Assembly: GCA_945897565.1 (NCBI GenBank)
Contig: CAMDFN010000001.1
Coordinates: 1 to 64,000, forward strand
Reading direction: 5' to 3'
From: Chryseobacterium gleum
Lineage (GTDB): Bacteria; Bacteroidota; Bacteroidia; Flavobacteriales_D; Crocinitomicaceae
Length of the DNA: 64,000 nucleotides
Part shown: piece after piece, positions 8,677 through 17,104 of the stretch
How positions within the stretch are numbered: position 1 is the first letter of the stretch
How the letters are laid out: each line of letters begins with the position of its first letter
The notes under the pieces: model-generated
Seen by the model: the letters and a program-made list of their open reading frames with translations, nothing else
The model's database searches: none
What the model was told of the DNA's origin: nothing
Position numbers and translations under genes: made by a program

Positions 8677-11598
8677 ATGAATAAAAAGGTATATGTATTT
8701 GGTTCTCTGATAGTTGCAGGTGTTTTTGCCCTTGCGCTCACTGCTTACCATTTCTTGCCCCAAGCGGGACTTTATCGTCAGGCTGGTTTGTCTTTTCTGA
8801 AAGAAGGCCGTTCAACAGATGCCATTTCTTGGCTCAAGGCACGTTACATCGATGTCAATACCGGCGAGCCTGTATCCAACGAAACACTTGCCAAAATTGA
8901 GCAAGAAATCCGTAAAATGGGTACTTCAAAATCCATCGTTTTTGAATCTCTTGGCCCCGACAACATCGGTGGTCGTACCCGCGCAGTATGTATAGACCGC
9001 ACCAACATCAACCGCATTTGGGCTGGTGGAGTGTCCGGAGGTTTGTTTGTTTCCAACAATAAAGGCAACTTCTGGGAGCGCGTCGTACCTTATTTTGACG
9101 CAGGCGGTAACCCGTTTATCTCGAGCATGACCATGACTCCAGACAACACACTCTATGTAGCTACAGGTTCTAACGAAGAAGGTTGGGGTGGCAATGGTGT
9201 TTATTATTCCACAGATTTTGGTGCAACATTCGCTAAAATCCCGGGTACAGCAAGCTGCACAGAAGTAGGAAGTTCAAACGCCGACAACTACGTTTGGTTG
9301 GCTACGGCCTCTGGTCTTAAAAAATGGAAAGTTGGCGACGCCTCTTTATCAAGTGTTCCTGCAGCTAGCGGAGGGTGCTTTGCGCTGCAAGTTTCTAAAA
9401 ACGGTCAAGTGATTGTTGCGGCTTATGCAGCAAACAAAACTTTTGTCTCTACAGACGGCGGCACTTCCTTTACAGATAAGTCTGGAAGCATTGCCAACAA
9501 TCTCGTTCCAACCGGAGCAGCGCGTATCGAATACGCTATTTCTGCAACACAAAACACAAGTGGAAACTACTCGCTCTATGCGGCGCGTACCAATTCCAAC
9601 CTACTTTCCATGCATGTTTCCCATGACAACGGCCAAACTTGGAATCAATTCGTAGGGCCCTCAGGTCCGCCAAATGAATTCGATATCTACCGCGACCAAG
9701 GCACATACAACAGCATCATCTCCGTAGACCCGACCGACTCAGAACGCCTGCTCATTGGTGGCATCGACGTTTGGGAATGGAAGCAAACTGTAAATAACCC
9801 GCCATCAGGTGGTTTTGAGAAAATATCACTGTGGTTTGTCAATCCAAGCTCTCCAACTTATGTTCACGCCGACAACCACGAAATGAAATGGGACAACAAC
9901 AACCGTTTTTACGTGGGCAACGACGGTGGTATTGGAATATCCAACAATAAAGGAGCATCTTGGTTTCCAGCCAATCGTGGCTACAATGTGACGCAGTTCT
10001 ATGGTATCGCATTTGACGCCGGTGGCCGCGTAATGGGAGGTACCCAAGACAACGGAACACTCTACAACGACTTCAGCTTATCTACTTACCATGAATTCCG
10101 CGAAGTAAACGGCGGCGATGGTTTTGAGTGTGAAATATCTTTCTTCAACCCTAGCGTGATGTTCTCATCTATTTATTACAACAGCATCTCACGCTCTGGT
10201 GACCGCGGTGTCAACTGGACCAACTTTAGCCCAAACTTGCCAGGCACCTATGACCCAGCAGGTACAGACGACAGCCCGAACCACCCTTTCCACACCGAAC
10301 TCTTTTTGGCTGAATACTTCGATCCAAATTCACAAGACTCCGTAACCTTCATCCCTAAGAAATTTTACGCAGCTGGAGCACAGCTTCGCATTCCTTCTAT
10401 GGCTTCTGGTGACACCATCACTACATCGGCTCCAACGGCGCTATATTTTGACGACACTTTATATTATGATGCATCACTTACAGCTGGGGGCATCAATTAC
10501 GGTATCAACAACGCTACCGGCGAAACGGTAGAAATGGGTTCAGATACCGTTATCTTCAACGTGTCTTGGGATACCCTTCGCATTGCTGACCCCTACCAAT
10601 CTTGGTTCCTTGTTTATGTAAATGCCAACGGAGGAGAGCTTTGGGGCACACGCAATGCTACACGCTTCTCTGTACCCAATCCGGGTTGGTTGTGTTTGGC
10701 AAAAGGTATTGGCGGCGGTTTGTTCAATTCTGTTGACGTAGAGTTTTCTCGTGACCTCGGTCGTTGCTACATCAGTTCTGGCAATGGCGTATGGCGCCTA
10801 GACGGCCTAGGAGACATCTACACCAGCGATGCGAGCTTTGCATCTAAGGCAGGTTATGTCACGCAAGGAGCTACTACAACAGCGCCAACAGCAACAACAC
10901 TTACCAAGATCACCAATACTTCATACGAAGGCATTGCCATCAATCCAAACAACGAAAACGATCTAGTTTGTTTTGCAGGCTTTAACGGCACCAACAAGCG
11001 GACCAACAATGCTACAGCATCCTCACCAACGTTTACCAACTTGGGTGCAATTGTTTCCGGTATCGCTACCTATGACGGTATCATCGATCGCAATGATCCA
11101 GATATCATAGTTGCAGGTACATCTAGCGGCGCATGGGTTTCTGAAAACGGCGGTGCAACCTGGCAAAACGCTTCAACAGGTTTTGAAGGCACTCCAGTCT
11201 ATGAAGTACGTCAAAACTGGCGTTCTTTTGACGAAGGAAACGGACGTCCAGGTGAAATCTACCTCGGCACATTCGGTCGTGGTATCTGGAGAACAACCCA
11301 ATACCTCGGCACCGACAACAACACCAACAAACCAAGTGGTGTTTTCAAAACCAAATTACGCACTTATCCCAACCCAACCCGAGACAATACTACCTTAGTA
11401 TTTGAATTGGCGCAAAGCGGAAAAGTAGAAGTTCAGGTCTACAGCATCACAGGTCGTTTGGTCTGGTCTAAGCAGCTTCAAATGGCAGATGGCACCCAAG
11501 AACTCAGCATTGACAGCGCTGAGCTCCCTGCAGGAACATACATTGTTAAGTTCAATGCGGGCAAGCAAACTGACACAGCTAAGTTTATCAAGATGTAA
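8677..11598 (+). CDS. Secreted Asp-box (BNR/sialidase-like propeller) protein with T9SS sorting domain
   Basis: 973 residues. An N-terminal hydrophobic segment (VYVFGSLIVAGVFALALTAY) acts as signal peptide or anchor. The body carries many Asp-box motifs of the S-x-D/N-x-G-x-x-W type, such as STDGGTSF, SHDNGQTW, SNNKGASW, SGDRGVNW and SENGGATW. This marks a BNR/VPS10-like beta-propeller, used by glycosidases, adhesins and peptidases. The last ~80 residues (TYPNPTRDNTTL... to TAKFIKM) are a type A T9SS sorting domain: YPNP start, YSITGRLV, LPAGTYIVK. The protein is therefore exported through T9SS to the cell surface or medium. No catalytic residue set identifies an enzyme, so its substrate is unknown. 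A strong terminator follows. Confidence 0.9.
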   Translation: MNKKVYVFGSLIVAGVFALALTAYHFLPQAGLYRQAGLSFLKEGRSTDAISWLKARYIDVNTGEPVSNETLAKIEQEIRKMGTSKSIVFESLGPDNIGGRTRAVCIDRTNINRIWAGGVSGGLFVSNNKGNFWERVVPYFDAGGNPFISSMTMTPDNTLYVATGSNEEGWGGNGVYYSTDFGATFAKIPGTASCTEVGSSNADNYVWLATASGLKKWKVGDASLSSVPAASGGCFALQVSKNGQVIVAAYAANKTFVSTDGGTSFTDKSGSIANNLVPTGAARIEYAISATQNTSGNYSLYAARTNSNLLSMHVSHDNGQTWNQFVGPSGPPNEFDIYRDQGTYNSIISVDPTDSERLLIGGIDVWEWKQTVNNPPSGGFEKISLWFVNPSSPTYVHADNHEMKWDNNNRFYVGNDGGIGISNNKGASWFPANRGYNVTQFYGIAFDAGGRVMGGTQDNGTLYNDFSLSTYHEFREVNGGDGFECEISFFNPSVMFSSIYYNSISRSGDRGVNWTNFSPNLPGTYDPAGTDDSPNHPFHTELFLAEYFDPNSQDSVTFIPKKFYAAGAQLRIPSMASGDTITTSAPTALYFDDTLYYDASLTAGGINYGINNATGETVEMGSDTVIFNVSWDTLRIADPYQSWFLVYVNANGGELWGTRNATRFSVPNPGWLCLAKGIGGGLFNSVDVEFSRDLGRCYISSGNGVWRLDGLGDIYTSDASFASKAGYVTQGATTTAPTATTLTKITNTSYEGIAINPNNENDLVCFAGFNGTNKRTNNATASSPTFTNLGAIVSGIATYDGIIDRNDPDIIVAGTSSGAWVSENGGATWQNASTGFEGTPVYEVRQNWRSFDEGNGRPGEIYLGTFGRGIWRTTQYLGTDNNTNKPSGVFKTKLRTYPNPTRDNTTLVFELAQSGKVEVQVYSITGRLVWSKQLQMADGTQELSIDSAELPAGTYIVKFNAGKQTDTAKFIKM

Positions 11599-11617
11599 GC
11601 GCTCACACCGCATAAGT

Positions 11618-11643
11618 AAAAGGAGGCTACGGCCTCCTTTTTT
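11618..11643 (+). terminator. Rho-independent terminator after the T9SS gene
   Basis: Perfect 10-bp stem AAAAGGAGGC / GCCTCCTTTT (11618-11627, 11632-11641) with a 4-nt loop, ending in a T-run to 11643. It lies 20 nt past the stop at 11598 and 20 nt before the short HTH gene. Confidence 0.9.
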
Positions 11644-11662
11644 ATTACTTAGTTTTACCAAT

Positions 11663-11899
11663 ATGGCTCAAAAATCTGTCAGAGAACGCTTGGCATTTAC
11701 CATGCTGATCTTAATAGATGTATTTGAAAACGAACCCATTAACTTGAGTCGAGAAGACCTCGCTAATTTTGTTGGTACCGCCACCGAAACGCTCATCCGC
11801 TTGCTCAAAGATTTCAAAGAAGAAGGAATAATAGAGGTACGAACGCGTAAAATTCATGTCTTAGATCGCCAGCGCTTGCTCCATATAGCAGGCAAATAA
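11663..11899 (+). CDS. Crp/Fnr-type HTH domain alone (N-terminally truncated regulator)
   Basis: 78 residues from an ATG at 11663. The sequence is the C-terminal DNA-binding domain of a Crp/Fnr regulator: KSVRERLAFTMLIL end of the dimer helix, then INLSREDLANFVGTATETLIRLLKDFKEEGII (residues ~28-59), a textbook HTH. The cyclic-nucleotide-binding domain is absent. In frame upstream the codons still read LLSFTNMAQKS, as in full-length relatives, but run into the terminator of the previous gene, so the N-terminal two thirds appear deleted. It may be a decayed remnant or a stand-alone DNA-binding protein. The stop directly abuts the convergent amidotransferase gene. Confidence 0.65.
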   Translation: MAQKSVRERLAFTMLILIDVFENEPINLSREDLANFVGTATETLIRLLKDFKEEGIIEVRTRKIHVLDRQRLLHIAGK

Positions 11900-12457
11900 T
11901 TAGGCGAGCACCAAATTGGCAAAGTTGGCCAACAGCACATTTCCATAATTACCAGACACCTCCGGATGAAACTGCACCCCATAAATAGGTTTTTCGCGGT
12001 GTTTCATGGCCTCGTTGATACACACATCTGAACAAGCCAATAGGTCAAAACCGCGTGGTACCGAAATGTGTTCGCAGTGGTCTTCTTGCATCTCAAAAAC
12101 ATCGGGCAGCCGCTCAAACAAAATGTCGTCCTTGATGAGCTCAATTTCTTGAAAACCGCGATCTTCGCGCATTTTAGAAACGCGAGCACCATTCAATAAA
12201 CCAATAATTTGATGTCCAAAACAAATGCCTAATAGGGGCTTGCTATAACTGTTGATCCAAGAAAAGTGCTGTAAATAAGGAGCTGGGTCTATTTCGGTCA
12301 GTAAAATAGGTGCTCCGGATATAACAATCCCTTGGAATTGATCCAAAGCATCTAAATGAAAATCCATTGATCCAATGACTTGTACATCGGTATATTCTTC
12401 GAGCTGAGCCGCAATTTGCTCGGTTTTGCTGCTGCCGCAGTCTATGAGCGCAATCAT
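11900..12457 (-). CDS. Class I glutamine amidotransferase (GMP synthase amidotransferase-like)
   Basis: 185 residues, a free-standing class I amidotransferase domain. The nucleophile elbow is GICFGHQ (Cys at ~residue 78) and the His-Glu pair is in GVQFHPEVSGN. Residues VISGAPILL match the oxyanion strand. It resembles the N-terminal half of GuaA or PabA/TrpG; no synthetase partner is adjacent, so the acceptor is unknown. The ATG overlaps the upstream phosphatase-like gene by 4 nt (ATGA), making it the last gene of the leftward operon from the rhomboids. Confidence 0.8.
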   Translation of the reverse strand: MIALIDCGSSKTEQIAAQLEEYTDVQVIGSMDFHLDALDQFQGIVISGAPILLTEIDPAPYLQHFSWINSYSKPLLGICFGHQIIGLLNGARVSKMREDRGFQEIELIKDDILFERLPDVFEMQEDHCEHISVPRGFDLLACSDVCINEAMKHREKPIYGVQFHPEVSGNYGNVLLANFANLVLA

Positions 12458-13572
12458 GATGTTTTTTTGTGAAATACACAGCTGATCGCACGGTGGTCGC
12501 TGCGGGTTTGTTTTTGTATTTGAAATAGCGACGCGTTCAATAAGGGGCTGTAAAAAAGGTAGTCTATACGCCCGGCGGGTAGTCTGCCAACATAGGTTGT
12601 GCCTAAGCCTTTTCCACTTCCACTAAATGCATCGAGTAGCGCGAGTTGAAATTGGTTGTAGGTATAAGACATAGGAGTGTCGTTGAAATCGCCACAAACA
12701 ATGACCGGATAGGGTGAGGTTTTGAGGTGTTCTACCACTCGTCTGGCTTGGTCTGCACGTTTTTCAAAGGCGCTGCGCAATTTGCGATAGACCGCAATGG
12801 CACCTTTTTTACTGCCATAGGTTTGGACTTCTTCTCCCTCGATATGCGGGTCAGTATGCAAGCGTATAGATTGCAAATGCACGTTGTAAATTCTAAAGGT
12901 GTCTTGCCCCTTGACGATATCGGCAAAAATACAATAATTAAAATCTTGTACGCCTTGTGTCTCGAACATGACATCGCCTCGAGCAATCATAGGGTGTTTT
13001 GAAAACATGGCAATACCGTAGTTTTCTCTGGTGCGCCGTTTATGTGCGCTGCGCTCATGGTAATCGCGGGTTTTCATGATCAAATTGAGCGAGTCCATGA
13101 CCTCAAAATTGGTAGGTTTATCTTGTCGGTAGAACTCTTGTAAACAAAGTACATCTGGTTCTTGGCTGCGGATAAAATCAAAAATTTGATTCCTCGAAGC
13201 GAGCGCGTCGTTAAAAGAGGGGTTGAATAAATCAAATAGCCGCACATTATAGCTCAGTACTTTGAGTCCGTTTTCTTGTTTGAATTCAGGAGCAGTTGAA
13301 AGCATTGAGAAATTTCGAAAATGGAGTTTGCCGCCAATCAACAAAACCACGAGACAGTAAATGGCCCATTTAGAGCGAAATATTGCCCAAAGCACCAACC
13401 AAATAAGCGTCAGTGCAAGAAAAATTGGATAAGTGAGCCCAAAGAAAGGCAAAGAAGGAATCGTTGCCGGATGAATATAAGGCGCAAGATAACTCAACAA
13501 CAAGCCAACGAGACTCAGCGCAGTAGCCAATTTAAAAGGGCTTGAAAAAATTTTGAAACGCTTTTTAGACAT
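12454..13572 (-). CDS. Endonuclease/exonuclease/phosphatase family membrane protein
   Basis: 372 residues from the ATG at 13572; the frame extends upstream but MSKKRFKIFSSPF is the natural start and overlaps the rhomboid gene by only 8 nt. Three hydrophobic helices fill residues ~10-85 (LATALSLVGLLLSYLAPY, PIFLALTLIWLVLWAIF, IYCLVVLLIGGKL). The EEP catalytic domain follows: KVLSYNVRLFD, DVLCLQEFYR (metal Glu), VCGDFND and SDHRAISC (catalytic Asp-His). This topology is common in Bacteroidota EEP proteins; the substrate could be nucleic acid, phosphoinositide-like lipid or another phosphodiester. It is translationally coupled to the downstream amidotransferase. Confidence 0.85.
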   Translation of the reverse strand: MSKKRFKIFSSPFKLATALSLVGLLLSYLAPYIHPATIPSLPFFGLTYPIFLALTLIWLVLWAIFRSKWAIYCLVVLLIGGKLHFRNFSMLSTAPEFKQENGLKVLSYNVRLFDLFNPSFNDALASRNQIFDFIRSQEPDVLCLQEFYRQDKPTNFEVMDSLNLIMKTRDYHERSAHKRRTRENYGIAMFSKHPMIARGDVMFETQGVQDFNYCIFADIVKGQDTFRIYNVHLQSIRLHTDPHIEGEEVQTYGSKKGAIAVYRKLRSAFEKRADQARRVVEHLKTSPYPVIVCGDFNDTPMSYTYNQFQLALLDAFSGSGKGLGTTYVGRLPAGRIDYLFYSPLLNASLFQIQKQTRSDHRAISCVFHKKTS

Positions 13573-14443
13573 CTTTGCTTTGTTGAAATAAAAAGTCTTT
13601 CTCAGCTTTACTGAGCGCATCATAGCCTTTTTTGGAGATCTTATCGAGGATGGTGTCGAGTTGAGCTTGGCGGGTTTGTTTCTGCGCCCTGAATTGTTCG
13701 TCTGTCAGGGGGCGACCGCCTTTTTTGACTTTGAGGTGGCTCTTTTTTTGACGCAATTTAATGCCCAGCCAAGGTCTTGAAAGGCGAATATGCCAAAAAT
13801 GCTGGATACTCCAAATACCAAATAAAGCGCCACCTATATGCGCAAAATGCGCAATTTGATCGGCGGTTCCGAGAGAAGAAAGATCTTTTAGAAAGAAAAA
13901 CAGGGCGAGCATATAAATGCGCAACGGGAAGACACCAAAAAGTTGTACCTGGAGCTGTGGTTGTGAAAATGCCAAAGCCATAAAGATGGCCATAATAGCA
14001 CCAGATGCACCCACAACAGAAAAGTTACTGCCTTGAAGCGCAGGGAATAACTGCTGCGCTAATATTTCTGTTAGATTACCTGCCAACCCACCAATGATAT
14101 ACAAATGCAAAAGGCGTTTGGCGCCAAAAAAGCGCTCGTAGGTTTGCCCTGCAAAGTATAGGAATAATAAGTTTCCAAATAGATGTAAAAAACCAAAATG
14201 AGCAAATAATGAGCTGAGGAGTGTCCATGGGTGTTGCAGGAAGTCCTGTCCTACGGGCAAGGCAAATAAATACTGACTAACGTACCCTTGTGGCAAACCG
14301 TCGAGAAAGCTGAAAATTTGTAGTCTTTCTAGCGCATTGATCAGTTGAATGAGCGCGAATACACTTACATTGACAATCAAAAGCTTGATGGTCATGCTGC
14401 CGCCTCTATATTGGGCTTTTATTTGTTCAATTAACGGATTCAT
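13565..14443 (-). CDS. Rhomboid family intramembrane serine protease (second of tandem pair)
   Basis: 292 residues from ATG 14443 (MNPLIEQIKAQYRGGSMT), overlapping the upstream rhomboid stop (ATGA). The open frame continues upstream, but that part is antisense-like read-through. The catalytic serine is in GASGAIMAIFMAL and the histidine in AHIGGALFG. HFGFLHLFGNLLFLYFAG carries the conserved H-x-x-x-N region. A C-terminal basic tail (KKSHLKVKKGGRPLTDEQ...) is cytoplasmic. Rhomboids cleave membrane proteins within the bilayer; the substrate is unknown. Tandem rhomboid genes of this form are frequent in Bacteroidota. Confidence 0.9.
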   Translation of the reverse strand: MNPLIEQIKAQYRGGSMTIKLLIVNVSVFALIQLINALERLQIFSFLDGLPQGYVSQYLFALPVGQDFLQHPWTLLSSLFAHFGFLHLFGNLLFLYFAGQTYERFFGAKRLLHLYIIGGLAGNLTEILAQQLFPALQGSNFSVVGASGAIMAIFMALAFSQPQLQVQLFGVFPLRIYMLALFFFLKDLSSLGTADQIAHFAHIGGALFGIWSIQHFWHIRLSRPWLGIKLRQKKSHLKVKKGGRPLTDEQFRAQKQTRQAQLDTILDKISKKGYDALSKAEKDFLFQQSKDV

Positions 14444-15219
14444 CACCAAAAATTTGAACGGTCTTTTTTGTTCCAAACGAATACGAGAATTGCGCCTGCG
14501 ATTGCGCCACCAATGTGAGCGAGGTGCGCTACGTTGTCGCCGGCTTGGGGCTGAAAAGATAGATACAACTCCCATAAAAAGTAGGCAGAAACCAAATACT
14601 TGGCTTTTACAGGGATGAAAAAATAAAGTCTGAATTCTGTATTCGGAAAAAGAATGGCAAAGGCGGTCATGATGCCAAATACGCCGCCAGAAGCACCAAC
14701 CATTGGTGTAATCGATTTTTGCAGGTAGTTTTCTAGGGCGGGTGTCACGCGGATTTGGTTGTCTGTGAGGTACGTATTGATTTGCCCCACTAAATCGGCA
14801 TTGAGGTTGACGTTATGTTTGAGATAGAAATCGAACTGTTCGAGGTCAAATTGACCAGCGAGCATAGATTTGAGCTGCATGATTTCTATAAAGCCAATCA
14901 TGTTGTACAACGCAAAAGAACCCATTGCACTCACGATGTAAAAAATGAAAAAGCGCTTGGCGCCCCAAATGTTTTCTAGGTAGGCACCAAGCGTCACAAA
15001 AAGCCACATATTGAAGAAAATATGCAAGAGATTGTTGGTGTCGTGCATGAAAAAATGCGTAACAACTTGATAGGGCTCAAAAAAGGGTGAGTTGATGTAA
15101 TGGGCACCCAACGACATTTCAAGGTCTATGCCCTGGCCTTTGAGCACAAAACTCGCTACAAAAAAAGCGATGTTGAGTAGCAAAATATTCTTAGTGACTT
15201 GCGGAATGTTCTGAAACAT
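14443..15219 (-). CDS. Rhomboid family intramembrane serine protease (first of tandem pair)
   Basis: 258 residues. The catalytic motif is GASGGVFGIMTAF and the His motif LAHIGGAIAGAIL. NNLLHIFFNMWLFVTLGAYLE gives the H-x-x-x-N helix. Compared with its tandem partner it has an insertion between the early helices and the serine helix (MQLKSMLAGQFDLEQFDFYL...). It lies 2 nt downstream of mutL and overlaps the next rhomboid by 4 nt, so mutL, both rhomboids, the EEP protein and the amidotransferase form one leftward operon. Confidence 0.9.
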   Translation of the reverse strand: MFQNIPQVTKNILLLNIAFFVASFVLKGQGIDLEMSLGAHYINSPFFEPYQVVTHFFMHDTNNLLHIFFNMWLFVTLGAYLENIWGAKRFFIFYIVSAMGSFALYNMIGFIEIMQLKSMLAGQFDLEQFDFYLKHNVNLNADLVGQINTYLTDNQIRVTPALENYLQKSITPMVGASGGVFGIMTAFAILFPNTEFRLYFFIPVKAKYLVSAYFLWELYLSFQPQAGDNVAHLAHIGGAIAGAILVFVWNKKDRSNFW

Positions 15220-15221
15220 GG

Positions 15222-17045
15222 TTATAGTTTTTTGGCCAATTCATCAAAACCCAAGGTGAACATAATGGGTTTGCCATTGGGGGTTATGGTGTGTTGCGGA
15301 CACTGAAAAAGAGTGTCGATAAAATGCTCCACTTCTTCGTGGTGCTGAAGTGTGTAATTTTTGGAGCCGATGAGTGCGAGCTTAGCAACAATAAAGTGGG
15401 CAACATCTCCGCTTTCAATGTCTGAATAGGTAGCTGCGTTGGTGAGCTCGTCTAGGCAGGTTTCTAGGTCTAAAGAAGAGAGTAGGGCCGGCACGGCCAT
15501 AATTTGAAGTTGGTCTTCATCGAGCTCAAAGGCAAAGCCCAACTGTGACCAAAGGCTTTTTTGGCTCTGCCAAGTGAGTTTCGCTTCTTTGGCCAAACTT
15601 CTTTCGATAGGAAAGAGCAATTGTTGCGAAGCTAAAGGTTGCGAAACAAAATGTTGGATAAGCTCATCGAAGAGCATGCGGTTTTTAGCGCGTCTGATAT
15701 CGATGATCATGAAGCCAGATTTAGTGGGGCTCACTAAATATTTGTCGTGGAGAAGAAACTGTTTGGCGGCGGCTTCTTCTGCAAAAATCTGTTGATTTTG
15801 GGTTGGCGCCTGTTCTTCTATCTGATAAAATTGTTGCCAATCTTCGGGGCTGGGAGGCGTACTGCCAAATCCTTCTTGTTGTAGTGCAGAGCTGTAGTTT
15901 TTAGATCCACCATTGCTAATAAGCGCTCGGTGAACGGTACTTTGAAATGGATTGTATGACGGATTGACTAAAATTTGAGGCGCAATCGGATCTGATTTTC
16001 TGAGCTCCGATGGGACTTCAAAAGCACTTTCTGATTCGAAGTCTAGGGTGGGAAATATATTGTGTTTGCCCAACGCCTGTCTGACGCTGCTCAGTAATAT
16101 AGAATAAATAAAGCGGTCTTCCTCAAATTTAATCTCGGTTTTGGTTGGGTGGATATTGACATCAATTTTGAGAGGGTCTACTTCTAAAAAGATGCAATAA
16201 CCAGCATGGTGTTTGTCGCTGATCATGCCGTCATAAGCTTTGGTTATGGCATGATGAAAGTAAGGATCTTTGAAAAAGCGGTCGTTGACAAATAAATATT
16301 GCTCACCTCTGCTTTTCTTGGCCATTTCTGGCTTACCCACATACCCACTGACGCGAACGATGTCTGTGTTTTCTTCTATTGGAACGAGTTTTTCGTTGCT
16401 GCCCTTTCCAAAAATAGCTGCAATACGCATGCGGCTATGGCCAGCAGGCAGATGTAGGATATCTTGGCCGTTGTGTTGAAAGCTAAACTGACGTTCGGGA
16501 TGAGCCAGCGCCACGCGTTCAAATTCGGTTTGTATATGACTGAGTTCGATGGCATCGCTTTTTAAAAAATTGCGTCGGGCCGGCACATTGTAGAAAAGGT
16601 TCTTCACTTCAAAAGAAGCGCCTTGCTGACAAATAACTTCTTGTTTGTTTTTAATTTGATTGCCTTCGATATCGATTTGGATACCGGTGTCGGTGTTGGG
16701 TTGTTTGGTTTTGAGGCTCACGTGCGCAATAGCGGCAATTGATGCCAATGCTTCTCCTCTAAAGCCTTTCGTTTGCAAGGCAAAAAGATCGGCAGCGGTT
16801 TGCAGCTTGCTAGTGGCGTGGCGCAGAAAACACTTTTCAGCATCTTGGGCATCCATACCTTGGCCGTTGTCCAGTACTTGAATGAGGGTTTTGCCGGCGT
16901 CTTTGACCACCAATTGAATTTGTGTAGCGCCCGCATCTACTGCGTTTTCAAGCAATTCTTTGACCACCGAGGCAGGTCTTTGGATAACCTCTCCAGCGGC
17001 AATTTGATTGGCGATATGATCGGGCAGTAAGTTGATGATGCTCAT
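15222..17045 (-). CDS. mutL: DNA mismatch repair protein MutL
   Basis: 607 residues. The N-terminal GHKL ATPase motifs are intact: ELLENAVDAGATQI, DNGQGM, GFRGEALASI and the RRNFLKS loop. The C-terminal dimerisation domain is present, but the position where endonuclease-type MutL has DQHAxxE reads DIRRAKNRMLFDE, so nicking activity is doubtful. Strand discrimination may need another nuclease. Length and domain order are typical. It heads the leftward operon, with a TACATTTG box 26 nt before the start codon. Confidence 0.95.
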   Translation of the reverse strand: MSIINLLPDHIANQIAAGEVIQRPASVVKELLENAVDAGATQIQLVVKDAGKTLIQVLDNGQGMDAQDAEKCFLRHATSKLQTAADLFALQTKGFRGEALASIAAIAHVSLKTKQPNTDTGIQIDIEGNQIKNKQEVICQQGASFEVKNLFYNVPARRNFLKSDAIELSHIQTEFERVALAHPERQFSFQHNGQDILHLPAGHSRMRIAAIFGKGSNEKLVPIEENTDIVRVSGYVGKPEMAKKSRGEQYLFVNDRFFKDPYFHHAITKAYDGMISDKHHAGYCIFLEVDPLKIDVNIHPTKTEIKFEEDRFIYSILLSSVRQALGKHNIFPTLDFESESAFEVPSELRKSDPIAPQILVNPSYNPFQSTVHRALISNGGSKNYSSALQQEGFGSTPPSPEDWQQFYQIEEQAPTQNQQIFAEEAAAKQFLLHDKYLVSPTKSGFMIIDIRRAKNRMLFDELIQHFVSQPLASQQLLFPIERSLAKEAKLTWQSQKSLWSQLGFAFELDEDQLQIMAVPALLSSLDLETCLDELTNAATYSDIESGDVAHFIVAKLALIGSKNYTLQHHEEVEHFIDTLFQCPQHTITPNGKPIMFTLGFDELAKKL

Positions 17046-17071
17046 GCGGGCTCACGTTGGTTCGTGCTGAA

Positions 17072-17079
17072 CAAATGTA
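17072..17079 (-). promoter_or_regulatory. -7 box upstream of mutL
   Basis: TACATTTG on the minus strand, a perfect TAnnTTTG match, ends 26 nt before the mutL ATG. A -33 TTG at the preferred distance was not seen. Confidence 0.35.
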
Positions 17080-17104
17080 AGCAATTCCGCTGAGTTGACA
17101 GGGG

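Noticed and set aside
13398-13775. Upstream read-through frames of the EEP and rhomboid genes
   Set aside because: The extended N-termini are antisense or out-of-frame copies of neighbouring genes; internal ATGs give overlaps of 4-8 nt and normal family starts.
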